Notes under the pieces: model-generated
The model's input: the letters and a program-made list of their open reading frames with translations, nothing else
Database searches by the model: none
What the model was told of the DNA's origin: nothing
Part shown: one piece after another, positions 36,117-48,432 of the stretch
How the letters are laid out: every line of letters starts with the position of its first letter
Numbering within the stretch: position 1 is the stretch's first letter
Position numbers and translations under genes: made by a program
NCBI GenBank assembly: GCA_047967505.1
Contig: CM106540.1
Length of the DNA stretch: 64,000 nucleotides
Direction: 5' to 3' (one strand)
Source: Dipteris shenzhenensis
Taxonomy: Eukaryota > Polypodiophyta > Polypodiopsida > Gleicheniales

Positions 36117-37010
36117 TCAAATGCCAATACTTTTGCAGAAGTTCATTAATGATGGAGACATGTATTCACCTCCTCTATCTGATCTCATGACTTTGATCTT
36201 TCTTCCTATCTGGTTTTTTACCATGGATTTGAATTCTTGAAATGTGGAAAAGACTTCAAATTTCTCTTTTAAAAAGTAGACCCAACCATATCTGTTGTAG
36301 TTGTCAATGAAAGTCAAGTAGTAAAGTGAACCATTGATGCTCTGGGTCTGGGCATAACCCCATACATCTATGTGTATCAAATCAAGAATACCTCGTGCTT
36401 GAGAGGTGCTTCTGCCAAAATTGGTTCGCTTTTGTTTAACTAAGCAGCATGCTTCGCAAACTTTTTCAAGAAACTATAGCTTGCGAATTCCAACTGCCAT
36501 ATTCTAATTTTTGAGCTCTATCAATCTTTTGAAATTGACATGTCTATATCTCTTGTGCCATATTGCAGAAAGTGGCATTTGTTGCAGTTGAGCTGACATG
36601 GCATGCAAATCTGGTACTAAAGCTAGCATTTCAAACAAGCGTCCTTCCTTGACTGCTTTTTCTACTAGCTGACATCCTCTGGATTTGTCTCTGATAGTAC
36701 ATTCATCTCCATCAAAGATGACTTGATAGTTGTGTTTCATCATTTGCCCCAACTGACAAGAGGTTTTTGCTGAGCTTCAAAACATAGAGGACATCTTTCA
36801 CCATTCCTTTCGTACCATTAAAATTGTTCATAGGGACAATGCCTTTCCCTTAAACTAGATTTGGTGTATTATCTATCATGTAGATGACATTCTTCCATCC
36901 TTCTAATGGTTTCATCTCTGTGAATCATTCCTGGTGCTTTGTCATATGAGATGATGCGCCGTTGACGATGTACCAAGGATCCGAATCTGATTGATCGACT
37001 TGATAACTAC
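36117..37010 (-). pseudogene. Copia relic: protease, pre-integrase, integrase start
   Basis: Read leftward: protease motif WYIVNGASSHM near 36975-36945 (the catalytic D changed to V), pre-integrase IWHKRYRHVNFKRLIELKN (ending at 36504), a CACCLVKQKR-like zinc part, and integrase at 36380-36117 with LTFIDNYNRYGWVYFLKEK and MRSDRGGEYMSPSLMNFC, holding the first two catalytic Asp regions. It is cut at 36117 close to the LINE relic and at 37011 by an A/T-rich tail. Confidence 0.75.
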
Positions 37011-37011
37011 A

Positions 37012-37400
37012 TTTTTCTTTTTTTTTAAGAAAAAAAGGATTACATTATAAGTAGTTCAGAAGATATACAATCATGATAAAAAAGTACAGTTATGACAGAA
37101 GTTTTGCACAACCCGATATGGCCAGATGATTATCAATCTCACAAGATTAATCTGAGTCAGTCTCATAGTAGATGGATCCCTTGAAATGGCATTCTTGGTT
37201 AAAGTACTTGAGGTGCTCTTGTTCATGGTCCTTGATCTCTGCGAGAAACGTTCGAGGTCATTGTCATTGATTTGAGATGCTTGCTAACCATTCAAAAAAT
37301 AGATATTCTGCGTTAGTAGTATTTGAGTTGAACTGAAAATCATTTCTGGAGACCCAACCAAACCACAAGGCGTTGTGTGGATAAAATTGTAAATAAGTTT
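37012..37400 (-). mobile_element. Probable LINE 3' end with A-rich tail
   Basis: On the minus strand the sequence ends TTTTTTCTTAAAAAA followed by a GAAAAA run (37027-37012), the layout of a plant LINE 3' terminus. The preceding frames have no strong domain. It sits at the upstream side of the Copia protease relic and may have inserted into it. Target duplication not found. Confidence 0.35.
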
Positions 37401-39789
37401 TCCACTTGTTGCATGCTGGTGGGTAAGCACTTAGCTAGTGGGTGGTAGTTTTGAGTTTATGGACACTCTCATCAAAAGACTCTACACTGATGTAAATATT
37501 TTTTTTGAGATTTGTAAATGCTTTTGTAGGCTCTTGGTGGGATATGAAAATGCAGTGTGGGTGTACCACACATTCCAGAGCATGGTATCCATTGTGTGAT
37601 TGTGTGATTTTGTGGGATGACAAATGTTTTTAACGGTTGTCTCGAGCCATATGTGCGTGAAAGCATAAGCATTTTTTGTTGTGGATGCCTTGTAAATCCA
37701 TTGTGTCAAGCTTATATTCATCATATGTGGATATTCAGTGGGCAATTTCAGTGGGCAATTAGATGCTAAGTGCTTGTGGCATGCATTAGTGTGCACTGAG
37801 GTTATTGTGTGGTGCATTAAAAGTCTTGGTCTAAGTTCTAGAAAACTTGGAGAGTGGTAAAAAGGTAAACATGAGGTGGATAATTAAGAATGATGGGGCT
37901 CTTGTCAAAAAGGCATGCATGCAAGTTGGCTACATAAAGAAGAAGAGAGATTCTCGATGGTGAGTTGGAGGTACGTGAAGATGGCAGCTGTGGTGACGTG
38001 ATTGGACTCTACATGGTTCTGGAGGGAAGCCGAGAATGTACGTGGGATGGAACTATGAAGGCGGCTCTGGGGATCCTAAGAAGGAGGGCCTTGACTGCTC
38101 AGGCGAGGATATAGATGAATAGAGGATGAGCACACGAAGGAGGGGCCGAGAAGGAGGAGTGGATTGAGCTCTCTGGAGGGCATCTCTACTATAGAAGGAG
38201 GCTGGAGGCCATTTGATTGAAGGGGTCATCGTGTCTGAAGAGGAGAGCTCTGTGAGCAAAGGCATGCTATGGAGTTAGGAGCTTTGGGATGGCGATAGAT
38301 TCTCTATAGGAAGCTTGAAGTCCATGGTGACACGGGTGATATGTGAGCTCAAAGGCTAGAGGGAGGAGTCCAAGTAATCAACCGTGAAACATCTCTCAGG
38401 GGGACCGGAAGAACCTTGGCGACTTGGAGAGGCACTGTGAGCAGGGATCATTGTAAAGAGAGGTCGTAGTTCTTGCTAGGAGCTCAGAGACTTGGCTTGG
38501 GCGACGCTACTATGCAGGCTTGGAGAACATCGGCTCTGGGTTCACTATCAGTAGTAGGAGATGAGGCTGTATAGCAATTGGTTGTGGCTGGAGGATCATG
38601 GCGATGCGGGTGTTCTACAAGCAGCTATCATCGTGAAGGTGAGGCCGTGGCTAAAGCTGGAAGAGCCAGGAAAGAGCTGTGTGTGTTCAGAGAAAGCAAC
38701 TGAGTTGTGTCACCACGTAAGAGATGATCTTAGATGATGGGCTTGACGACTGGGAGGCTGGAAGCTTGGTTGGAGGGCATGAATGTTGTTTTGGAGAGCT
38801 GCTCGGATCCGGACTGAAGGAGTTGGGCTGTTGCTGGTCGTGAGTCACTAAACAGAAGCATGGTGTCTCTATCGTGGGGGCTGGGATACCTTGGATGGAA
38901 GAGAGCGTGTGCACCAGGTCCATGAGAGAAGCCGTGATGCTGGGGTTCTTGATACAAGAAACCCGGTGTTCATTGTTGTTCATGGAGGAGGCTTTGCTTG
39001 TGGCAAGAGAGACTATAGACAGGACATGGCTCTCCATGTAGTCCAAAAAAGCAAATCATTAAGTGCTTATAAAGCTATTAAAGTGGGCTCCCTTTTGCAG
39101 GGTGATAGCTTTGGATACATAAAGCAGTTTGGTAACTTGAGGACCAAACCGGGACTGTTCAAGTGTGGTCTTGACATTGGGGTACATGAAGCAAGGACAA
39201 TGGCAATCATGTGTACATAAAAGTATTCATGTGTTGCACATTTGAGATGTGATATTGTGTATGTCAAGAGTCTTGTCTTAGTTTGATTGCATGAGTTTGT
39301 TTAGAGTCCTGGAGTTGTGATACATGCTCTGGTTGCTGGGATATAGCCCCATCTATAAGCTACCCACACTACATCGATCCCATTGGTTCCTGGCCTTAAA
39401 TGTTTTTTACTGTTACAGTCAAAAATATCACTTGAGCTTGGGCCGGGGATATATGGCCTCTCATTTGAGGGATTCAATGTTGAGATTTTGCTCTCAATGA
39501 TCCATGGTAATCATTGGACTTTAGTGATATATGTGAGTGATGAGGAGTGGGCAGAGGTTGTTTGGCTCCCTAACGATATGGCCATAGGATGTGTTGAGTG
39601 TATATGTGTGTAGGAATGAAGATTTTGAGTGAATGTCATTTTGCTTTGTGATTGTGTTGTCTAGTTGCTTTTATAGTGGATGAGGGTGGTTGTAAAGGTA
39701 GGGTAGGCTCTATCTTTTTTGTTCGTCCACGTACAAGGCATGTGCACGCACTAGTGCCCAATGGGTGTGCTTGACTTTTGATGCATCCC
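37401..39789. other. Region without a recognisable gene
   Basis: Short frames only. A frame at 38891-39220 contains VVHGGGF, reminiscent of the alpha/beta-hydrolase HGGG motif, but nothing else of that family follows. Possibly LINE interior or decayed repeats. Confidence 0.4.
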
Positions 39790-40110
39790 TAAGAAGTATT
39801 GCTTTCCAGTTGACTGGCTCTCCTAATTGTATCTGTACTCTTTTTCAAACTTTCCTAGCTGAAGGGCATGCCACAAATAAGTGAAAAACATCCTCTTGAG
39901 AACTTGAGTAATGTCGGCACTTGCCATCACCTTTTCCTATCCTCATCTCCCTTACATTTGTCCAAACCACCTTATGCATGACGAAAGCCAAAGCAGGGTG
40001 GATATGTTCTCCGAGATGGCTTTTGTCTAAATATACAAGAATCTCCACTTCCAACAATGAGCGGAGTCGGAGGTGTTCCAATGGGAATTTAGAACGGGGA
40101 TCATGTCTTC
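39790..40110 (-). pseudogene. LINE zf-RVT fragment
   Basis: The frame 40081-39845 reads VWTNVREMRIGKGDGKCRHYSSSQEDVFHLFVACPSARKV. This matches the zf-RVT region following plant LINE reverse transcriptases (usual C-x-x-C ... E..HLF..CP.A), with one cysteine of the first pair lost. It may belong to the same LINE as 37012-37400. Confidence 0.65.
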
Positions 40111-40239
40111 AATATCATCGTAGGGGGTAGGCACAGGAAGCAGTGGGGGGAGAGAATCCAACTAAATTCTAAGGCATAATTAAGCACCGCACCCCCCACC
40201 ATCCTTTAGCAGACAGTGCTAGAGCAATTATCAATGAGA

Positions 40240-42345
40240 AGCATCTTTTGAATTAGTATTGGGCAGAAACAATTGCCAGCAAACTACTTACTTAATCAAC
40301 TTCTAACCGAACTGATTCAGGGTATGACACCTTATAAAGAATTCACTAGACACAAGCCACACATTAGGCATCTCCGCATATTTGGTTGCATAGCATATGC
40401 CCACATACATGACGATCATCATAGGAAATTGGATGCGTAGTCACATAAATGCATAATGATTGGCTACAATGAAGAAAGTAAAGCATACAAGCTATATGAT
40501 TCCATCAACCATGCAAGGTCATTATCTCCAAAGATGTAATGTTTGATGAAGAATCAGAATGGAAAACCTCAAATACACAGGAGATAGACACACCGATTAC
40601 TCCAGTCACCTATAGAAAAGGTTGATGAAGAAGAGAAAGAATTACCAGAAGCACCCCGAGAAGAGCAACAACAACTCAAATGGTCTACTAGGGAAAGCAA
40701 ACCACCAACTAGATTGACATACGCTTAGAAAGGTGGCAAAGCAATTCAGGGTTAAACCACCAATTATGCTCTTATGACTACCATTATGGCTACAGAAGAG
40801 CCAATGTACTTCAAAGACGCAGTTGACAAGCTACAATGGCAATCTGCTTATGAATGAAGAAATGGAAGCTTTGTACAAGAATAATACTTGGGAATTATGT
40901 GACCTACCACTAGGAAAGAAGGCCATAGCAACAAATGGGTTTACAAAGTGAAGTACAATCCATATGTAAGCATTGAAAGATACAAAACCAGACTAGTTGC
41001 AAAAGGATTTACAAAACAATATGGTCAAGACTATGATGAGACTTATGCTCTAGTAGCAAAGATGGATTCCATATGGTTCTTGATATCACTAGCGACACTC
41101 AACATATGGAATGTGTACCAATAAGATGTCAAGAATGCTTTTCCCAATGGTTTACCTAAACAACGAAGTCTATATGCAACAACTAGTAGGTTATGTTGAA
41201 CTAGGGAAAGAGAACCAGGTTTGCCATTCCAAGAAAAGTCTCTACGACTAAAAGCAAGCACCTAGAAGTTGGTACAATAGAATTGACAAATATTTTGTTA
41301 ATCAGGGATCCATAAAATCCAATGCAGATCATACTTTTTACTACAAAGTTCAAGGGAAAGACATCACTATTGCACTTTTGTGTGTAGATGATATGATTGT
41401 GACCGGAAGTAATGGTAGCTTCATTAAGAAGTTGAAACAAGACTTATTAGTAGAGTTCGACATGAAAGATCTTGGACTTATGCACTGTTGTTTTGGTATT
41501 GAGTTCTTGAGAGATTGAGACAGCACCTTCATGAGTCAGCTCAAATATGTTGACAGTCTCCTAAAGAAGTTTCATATGGCGGAATGCAAGATTGTAGCCA
41601 CTCCCATGGAACAGAGTTTGAAACTTACTAAATATTCAAAAAAGCCTATAGTCAATGATAGGTACTATCGGTAGTTCATCGAATCTCTTATATATCTAAC
41701 TATCACAGAGCCAGATATCTGTTATGCAGTAAGATCATTTGCACAATTTATGGCAAATCCAAAACAGTCTCATCCGAATGCAACCAAAAGAGGCTTGAGA
41801 TACATCAGAGTTACAAAATAGTTTGGAATAGAATAGAGAGGAAGTCATCCAAGGTTGCATGGATACTGTGACACTGACTATGTCGGAGATCATGAGACTA
41901 GGAGATCCACACATGGATATGAATTTTCCCTTGGTCAAGGTGCAATATCATGGTTGTCAAATAAATAGCCAACTGTTTTTTAATCTTCAACTAAAGCAGA
42001 ATATAGAGCACTCACTACAGGTGCATGTGAAGCTATATGGCTCAGAAGACTATTGTCAAAAATAGATTATTTTGATGAATCAAAGCCAACAACAATATAT
42101 TGTGATAATCAATCGGCTCAAGCATTGGCGAAGAATCCAATATATCACTCCAGGAGCCAGCACATTGATGTCAGACAACACTTCTTTACCAAATTACTTG
42201 GCAAAGAGCTTTTTGAGAGGCAAGCTCTTGGTTTGACACAGAGGAAGGACATTCCCATTAAAGGGGTGTGATGGAATGTAATGCTCAGTCCTTCTTCAAC
42301 TCCCTAGAATCATCATCTTGAGGGAAGGCCTACTTCATGATGTTG
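40240..42345 (+). pseudogene. Copia pol relic (integrase end, RT, RNase H)
   Basis: Read across stops and shifts: YWAETIAS, GMTPYKEFTRHKPHIRHLRIFGC (integrase C-terminal), MEALYKNNTWELCDLPLGKKA (RT start), LVAKGF.. then VYMQQ, KQAPRSWYNRID, ALLCVDDMIVTGSN (catalytic YVDD changed to CVDD), FDMKDLGLMHC, ITEPDICYAV, YCDTDYVGDHETR (RNase H), and TIYCDNQSAQALAKNPIYHSRSQHIDVRQHFF. A purine-rich cttgagggagga leads into an LTR at 42360. Confidence 0.8.
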
Positions 42346-42359
42346 ATCTTGAGGGAGGA

Positions 42360-42454
42360 TGTTGAGAAACCATCTCAACATCATGTGTTAGATATGTGCA
42401 TAGCATTAGCCCAATAGAGTGCTATAAAGGAAAGGTTTAGATACCCTAACCCTA
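42360..42454 (+). repeat. 3' LTR of the Copia relic, part before insertion
   Basis: Starts TGTTGAGAAACC after the purine tract. It is interrupted at 42454 by the gag-only element and resumes at 45511 (accctaaaagggtttg). The far end is unclear, at or before about 45645. Confidence 0.5.
42450..42454 (+). repeat. Target-site duplication CCCTA (left)
   Basis: Matches 45506-45510. Removing the element restores a run of CCCTAA telomere-like words inside the host LTR. Confidence 0.85.
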
Positions 42455-42744
42455 TGCTGAGATATGGTGCCATGAGCACATATTAGAGGCTAAGATATAG
42501 TATAGGAAAGAATTAAAGTAGCCACCCTAGGATGTGGACTACATGATGTGGAGATGTGGATCAAGGATATCCACAAGGAGACATGTGGATGAGAGGATCC
42601 CACATGGTTGACTATTCTAAACGTTCTCTCTATATAAGAAGCCTATCTTTATATTGTTCAAGTACACATTGTAATAGATTGAGTGTTTGCTTCCCTATGT
42701 CTCTCTTGTTGTGCTTTGATCATCCTTGATCCCATATTTTGTCA
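42455..42744 (+). repeat. 5' LTR of gag-only element 1 (290 bp)
   Basis: Roughly 95 percent identical by eye to 45217-45505. A TATATAAG promoter box is at about 42634. Confidence 0.88.
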
Positions 42745-42756
42745 TGGTATCAGAGC
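42745..42756 (+). promoter_or_regulatory. Primer-binding site, initiator-Met tRNA
   Basis: TGGTATCAGAGC directly after the LTR. Confidence 0.92.
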
Positions 42757-44281
42757 ATGGTTCTGCCTTCCGCTGAGGCGCCATCCTTCTTGTGAGAGAA
42801 AGAGTGAAAGCCCTTGTTACATCAAGGCACTCAAGCCCTCACCTTGAGGGATTTTTGTTCTATCTCTAGCTCACATCGTAGAGCTCATTCTCATCTGTGA
42901 TTTGAGACAGAAAGCTCAAGATTCCGCTTCTTGCAGCTCAAGATATCCTCTATTGAGTGATGTTGTCCATTCTTGAGAGATTCACGTTCATTTCAAGAGA
43001 GTTGAAAGGTTTGAGAGCTCTCGGTGAGAAAAATTCTCCATAGTTTGATTGGAGGTATGTGAGAGAGATCTCCATTAGCTCACCTGGCAGCTTCAACAAC
43101 AAGGCCATGCACAAGCAAAGGCAACTCTTGAACAATGTCCTCCTCCTGAGTGACTCAACACAAACGGCCTCCCTCAGACTTCTCTAGTCTCCAATCTCAA
43201 TCAGCAACACTGACGAACCTTGTCGTGTCATCCACCTTTTATGTGAAGGGCCATCTCCCTTCTAACATCGACATGCTACTTAGATGCTGCCGCTACAATG
43301 ACCTCCATGCAACAACTTTTGAACTGCAGTCTCTTGGTTTGTACCACCGTGCGGACAGCGGCATCTACAACCTTGACTTGCAAGTACATAGCAACATAAG
43401 ACGTGGAGCAGCAAGTCGTCTACCTTGCAAGCCTGACGTAGCTTCACGATTGGCTTCTCCAACCAAGATGGCCTAGTTGCCTAGATGCTCCAACCGCCAT
43501 AGCTTCTTTACCACTGAGCTCCAAAGGTCCAAAGACCCTTCACAACGAATGATAGAGGCAACACGACTCCAAAGCCACAGCCACGACAACTGTATAAAGG
43601 TAGCCCACACGGAGCTCACGGCTCCACATGGCCTTCTATGCCTCTAATGCACCGATGGCTCCAACTCTTGCTCGAACTTAATCGATGAGCTACTCCTATG
43701 ATGTGCCATAGCCTCCAACTTTAAAGCATCTCCATAGCTGCTCCATAGCTGCTCATCATAGCCTCTTGAGTGCTCGAGTGAAACGACCACAAGCTTTCAA
43801 AACTACAGTTGCGATGCCGCCATGCCATCTCCATTTCTCTACTTCTCTAAGGTCTCAAACCTTAGGAAAAGCCACGTGGCAGATAGGACCAGACCGTGGT
43901 TAATTCTAGGTTTTGTTTAATGGTCTTTGGTCAAAGTTTTGCCAAATGGCATATAAGACTTAATCCTGGTCTGGTTAACTTAACCCACCATGGTTGGAGT
44001 TAGGGTTAGTTATGCCACATCAGCATGCACCCAAGCACAGTCCCTTTGTAAGAATAGTCTTGCATGGAGCATATGAACCCATGAACCACATCATCAATTG
44101 GAACCCTCTTCTTCATAAAACTTTGACAAGTCGTAACTTCCAATCCAGGAAGAATTTGCACATGCTCTAATAAGGAAAAGTGATTGCCTTTTGAGCTCTA
44201 TGTGCCTGTCAAGTTGATTTTGTTGTATGCAATTAGACATTGCTAGATTTGAAAGTTTCTTCAACTTGTAAGACCTTTGCA

Positions 44282-45039
44282 ATGGCAATACGCACCCCAA
44301 TCATTGAGAAGTTTACTAGGGAAGGATTTCACACCTGGTCTACACAAATGAGGTATCTCATGATGCATCAAAAGCTTTGGAAGACTGTAAAAGAAGACAT
44401 ACCCATTGCACAAAACGATGCTGGAAGGAAAAAGACAAAGCATCATTATTACTCACTGGTTTGCACTTGGGTCCAAACATAATTCATCATATAGACTCCA
44501 AGGATCATGCCAAGGATGCATGGTGAGTGGAACATAGTGTTTGGTGTATAAGCCAAAAACCAAGAAATTCATCTTAAGATTGAATTCTATGGTTTGCACA
44601 TGAACTTCAATGAATAGATGGCACATTTTGACAAAAAGTCAAAAGCATTATGACCCAACTAGAAGGCATAAATGCAAAAGTAGGGGAAAAAGATGCAATT
44701 CTTAAAAGCATGCGTGCAGAGTACAACGCATTGACAACCACTTTGAAGAATCTCCCAAATCCAAAGTTTGAGGAATGTGTATCCTCTCTTCTTGAAAAAT
44801 AAAGAGAGTTGAAGGCATTGACATATACATCTACATCAACATGCAGCAGCAATAAAGAACAAGCATTGTTCAGTAAAACATCAACGAAGTGTTAGCATGG
44901 CAGGAGGATGGGTCACTACCAAAGTGACTGCAAAGAACAAACCAAAGTGTCACCATTGCAAGAAGCTAGACACAAGGAAGAAGATTGCAGATTGAAGAAC
45001 CAGCAAGTCAACTACATGGAGTCATCAAGCCATGAGTAG
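44282..45039 (+). pseudogene. Gag of gag-only element 1 (broken)
   Basis: Starts MAIRTPIIEKFTREGFHTW, the UBN2-type gag N-terminus (F.G..F..W...M), then MHQKLWKTVKE. The first frame stops at 44482. Later blocks are readable across shifts: FGVxAKNQEIHLKIEFYGL, MTQLEGINAKVGEKDAIL, ALTTTLKNLPNPKFEE. At the end, two zinc-knuckle remnants (GHYQSDC and KCHHCKKL) resemble the paired knuckles of element 2. The frame then ends at TAG 45037-45039. It would package RNA; it is not intact. Confidence 0.78.
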
Positions 45040-45207
45040 AATGACAAGAATAACATGTATTGAGAAGCAACATCCTTTCCACCTTCAGCCCACACATTTG
45101 TAAATCAAACCTGACCACCTGAGAGTAGCCATGTAAGCATCCAGGGGAGAATTTGATCTTGTAACTCATATCTGGCCACCTAACAGTAGCCAAAGGATCA
45201 TGGCACC

Positions 45208-45216
45208 AAGGGGAGG
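45208..45216 (+). promoter_or_regulatory. Polypurine tract of gag-only element 1
   Basis: AAGGGGAGG immediately before the 3' LTR. Confidence 0.8.
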
Positions 45217-45505
45217 TGTTGAGATATGGTGCCATGAGCACATATTAGAGGCTAAGGTATGGTATAGGGAAGAATTAAAGTAGCCACCCTAGGATGTGGA
45301 CTACATGGTGTGGAGATGTGGATCAAGGATATCTACAAAGAGAGATGTGGATGAGAGGATCCCACATGGTTGACTATTCTAAAGGCTCTCTCTATATAAG
45401 AAGCCTATCTTTGTATTGTTCAAGTACACATTGCAATAGATTGAGTGTTTGCTTTCTATGTCTCTCTTGTTGTGTTTTGATCCTCCTTGATCCCATATTT
45501 TGTCA
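45217..45505 (+). repeat. 3' LTR of gag-only element 1 (289 bp)
   Basis: TGTTGAGATATGG...TTTTGTCA, followed by the CCCTA duplication. Confidence 0.88.
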
Positions 45506-45510
45506 CCCTA

Positions 45511-46189
45511 ACCCTAAAAGGGTTTGTATATATTCTACATTTTCAACTAAATCTAGTGTACATTTAGTCATTTGTGGTGTGCTCTCTAGCTCTTCCCTCT
45601 CTTCTCATCTCTACTCTTCTCCTCTCCCCTCTCATATTTTGTCAAGGCGGCCCGAAAAGAAGGAAAATGGGCTGTCTTTCAAGATGGCAAGGCTTTGATC
45701 AGACTTCATGGCCAAGATCAAAGACCCTCAGTCTGTAACTAATGTATGATTTGCTTTTCTTTCTGTCTTAGTTTCCTTTTGTTCATCTTTACTAGTTGAA
45801 CAAGTTGTATATGCTGGAAGTAATATTTTTCCCTCTTTCTTTTGGAAAAAAAATATTCATATTTCTTTGATCACTGACTTCTATGGTATCTAATAAATCC
45901 ATTTCTTTGATCAATGATTTCTATAGCATTTGATAAATCTATGTTTCAAGCTTTCAGATGCTCAAGGATCCACATTTTTGTCGTTAGAGAAGAATGTCGG
46001 ATCTACACAAAGCATGAAAAAACTTACATATGAAAATCTAGTTTAAGGATGACTCCTCAGAAAAATACTGTCTCCCTTATCATCTTGACCTATTGCAACA
46101 GGTTCTCCTAAGTTGACAAGCTAATAGGTAATCTCTCATCAATACTTGTGTGCATAGTTGTCCATATCCAACACCTAATGTAACACTTT
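45511..46189. other. Resumed Copia LTR, then unassigned DNA
   Basis: Continues the LTR split at 42454, with a pyrimidine-rich tail (ctctcttctcatctctactcttctcctctcccctctc) to about 45645. The rest is unassigned and includes a 40-bp tandem duplication at 45861-45940 (atttctttgatca...aataaatc). Confidence 0.45.
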
Positions 46190-48211
46190 TAATTCTATGA
46201 GCAATATGGGATGGTAGTATTCCTGAAGAGGCATGGGGTGGCAAGAAGCCCTCTTACTCTCATTTGTATATTTGGTTGTGAGGCACATGTGCCAAAAGAG
46301 CTTCGAAAGAAGCTAGATCCTAAGTCTAGGAAATGCATCTTTCTAGGTTGGTGAAAGTGGAGAGATGGGCTATTGTCTCTGGGATCCAGAAGCAAAAAGA
46401 AAATCATAATAAGCCATGATGTGGTCTTCAATGACAAGAAGATGCATAAGACACCCATGAGCAATGTGAAAATGGGGAGAATCACTTTCCAGTATGTGAA
46501 TCTACCCACATATGTTAATAGATAGGAAGCTGTCCATGCACCAAATGTGCAGGAAATGGTGCCACCAGGTACTCCCATAGGTAACAATCAAGGGCAGATG
46601 ATGGATCATCTATTGGTGGAAAGAGTGTCTAGACTACCTGAGAGATTTGTTCGAGGGGCAGACTATGTGATGCTTTACGAATTGCATGAAGCCTTCTTGC
46701 TATAGTGAGGCTATGATGCGAGAGGACGAGCATAAGTGGGATTATGCTATGCAATCAGAGATGAATTCACTCATGAAAAATAAGACTTGGGACTTGGTTT
46801 CTTTGCCACATGGAAAGAAAGCATTGCCATGTAAATGGGTCTACAAGGTGAAGGTCACAAGTGATGATATCCCTAAGTACAAGGCCCATTTGGTTGCTAA
46901 AGGGTTCAAAAGGGTGTGGAATTTTATGATATCTTCTCTCCGGTTTGAAGATGACCACACTTAGATGCATATTTGGACTTGTGGCAGCAAAGGATATGGA
47001 CCTTATGTAGATGGATGTCAAGATAGCTTTCTTGCATGAGGAAATTTACATGGTACAATCAGAAGGCTTTGAAGAAAAGGGCAAAGACCATTTGGTTTGC
47101 AAGCTAAAAAAGAGTCTCTATGGCCTTAAGCAAGCACCTAGAGAATGGTATCAAAAGTTTGATGCTTTCCTTCAGTCCCTGGGTTTCATAAGAAGTGAGA
47201 TTGTTCATTGCCTCTACACTAAAAGGGCTAAAGATAATAGCATGATACTCCTAGCACTTTATGTGGATGATGTGCTATTAGCTAGACGCATTGAAGGACA
47301 AGTTGCATGAGACCTTTGACATGGAAGATTTGGGACCTATAGGTCATATTCTTGGGATGCGCACCATGCATGCTCCTTTGGCTTTCACAAAAGGAGTATG
47401 TTACAAAAGTGTTACTGTGCATTTCAATATGGAGGGGGGAAGGCAGTAACTACTCCATTGACTCCATATGTGAAACAGAGTCAGATAGATAGTCTCAAAT
47501 CTGGGGCTATAATGGCCAAGGTTCCTTATGCATCAGCGGTCGGGAGTCTTATGTATGCTATGATAGCTACTAGACCAAATATTGCATTTGCAATGAGAGT
47601 TGTTATCCGGTATATGGATAATCTAAGAAAGAGGCATTGGGAGGCAGTTAAGTGCATCATGAGGTACATGAAGGGTACTAAGGAGATGTGTATCTTCTTT
47701 GGCAGATGAGAGAAGCGTGTACTTGGGTACATACATTTAGAATATACAAGGCATGTGGATAGTAGGAGATCCACTTGTGGTTATGTGTTCACCTTTGTAG
47801 GTGGTGCAGTGTCATGGATGTCTCACACACACAAGTGCATTGCTCTGTCTACCAAAGAGGCTGAGTATGTTGCAGCCACAGAGGGTTGCAAGGGGGCTAT
47901 ATGGCTTGATCGACTAGTGGGAGATTTGGGGATTCATATAGGTGTACTAACATTGCATAGTGATTCTAGCTAGCATGGAATCCAGTCTTTCATGTAAAGG
48001 CCAAACACATTGAGGTCAGGTACCATTTCATCAGAGAGGTACTTGAGGACAACAAGCGCATAGAGCTTATCAAGGTATAATAACCATGTAGATATGCTGA
48101 TGAAGTGTCTACCTAGTCAACGGTTTGAGTATTGTCATGTATTGATGGGCATTGGATAGTATGTCCACTGGTTGTTCTCCCTAAAAGGCACATTGGCCTT
48201 TAAGTGGGAGG
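46190..48211 (+). pseudogene. Copia pol relic, family C (plus strand)
   Basis: Integrase C-terminal part (EEAWGGKKPSYSHL, KKLDPKSRKCIFLG). RT starts at 46686 (KWDYAMQSEMNSLMKNKTWDLV, CKWVYKVKV), continues with MDVKIAFLHEEIYMVQ, KSLYGLKQAPREWY and LALYVDDVLLA. RNase H follows: YASAVGSLMYAMIATRPNI, SRRSTCGYVF and LSTKEAEYVAATEGCK. Tnt1-like order and spacing. Broken by stops at several points; gag and protease are missing. It is followed by a short LTR of the same family as the minus-strand Copia at 51.3-54.4 kb. Confidence 0.83.
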
Positions 48212-48394
48212 TTATGGGGGTTAAAGGCCATTGTGCCTTAACCTCGGTTATGTACAATACTCAAACACATATATATATGGATGACATAGAATATTAGGGT
48301 ATTCTACACCCACCAAAAACTTGTGTGGCTCTCTCTTTTGGCTTTTCCTCTCTCTCACCTTCTTCCATTCCACTTCCAGTGTTGAGATCTCTCA
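48212..48394 (+). repeat. 3' LTR of family C Copia (about 183 bp)
   Basis: Shares gggggttaaa...gtgcctta, cacccaccaaaa and cttgtgtggctctc blocks, and the ctctca end, with the LTR at 54383-54269(-). It has about 66 extra bases (ggttatgtacaatactc...). The first base pair is TT rather than TG. Confidence 0.65.
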
Positions 48395-48432
48395 ATAGAA
48401 ATAACAATAAAATAAATTGCATAATAAATGCC

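Larger units (their letters stand above)
42455..45505 (+). mobile_element. Gag-only LTR retrotransposon 1 (TR-GAG-like, 3.05 kb)
   Basis: Complete insertion: LTRs 42455-42744 and 45217-45505 (TGYTGAGATATGG...TTTTGTCA), primer site TGGTATCAGAGC at 42745-42756, polypurine tract at 45208-45216 and a CCCTA duplication. The 2.47-kb interior carries a gag with UBN2 core and two zinc-knuckle remnants but no protease, integrase, RT or RNase H block in any frame. A long 1.5-kb leader precedes gag. Such LTR-gag-LTR layouts are known in plants as TR-GAG elements, thought to move with pol supplied by others. Confidence 0.82.

Noticed and set aside
38891-39220. Frame with VVHGGGF, like the HGGG motif of plant carboxylesterases
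   Set aside because: No catalytic GxSxG, Asp or His blocks follow and the flanks do not resemble the family; a chance match.
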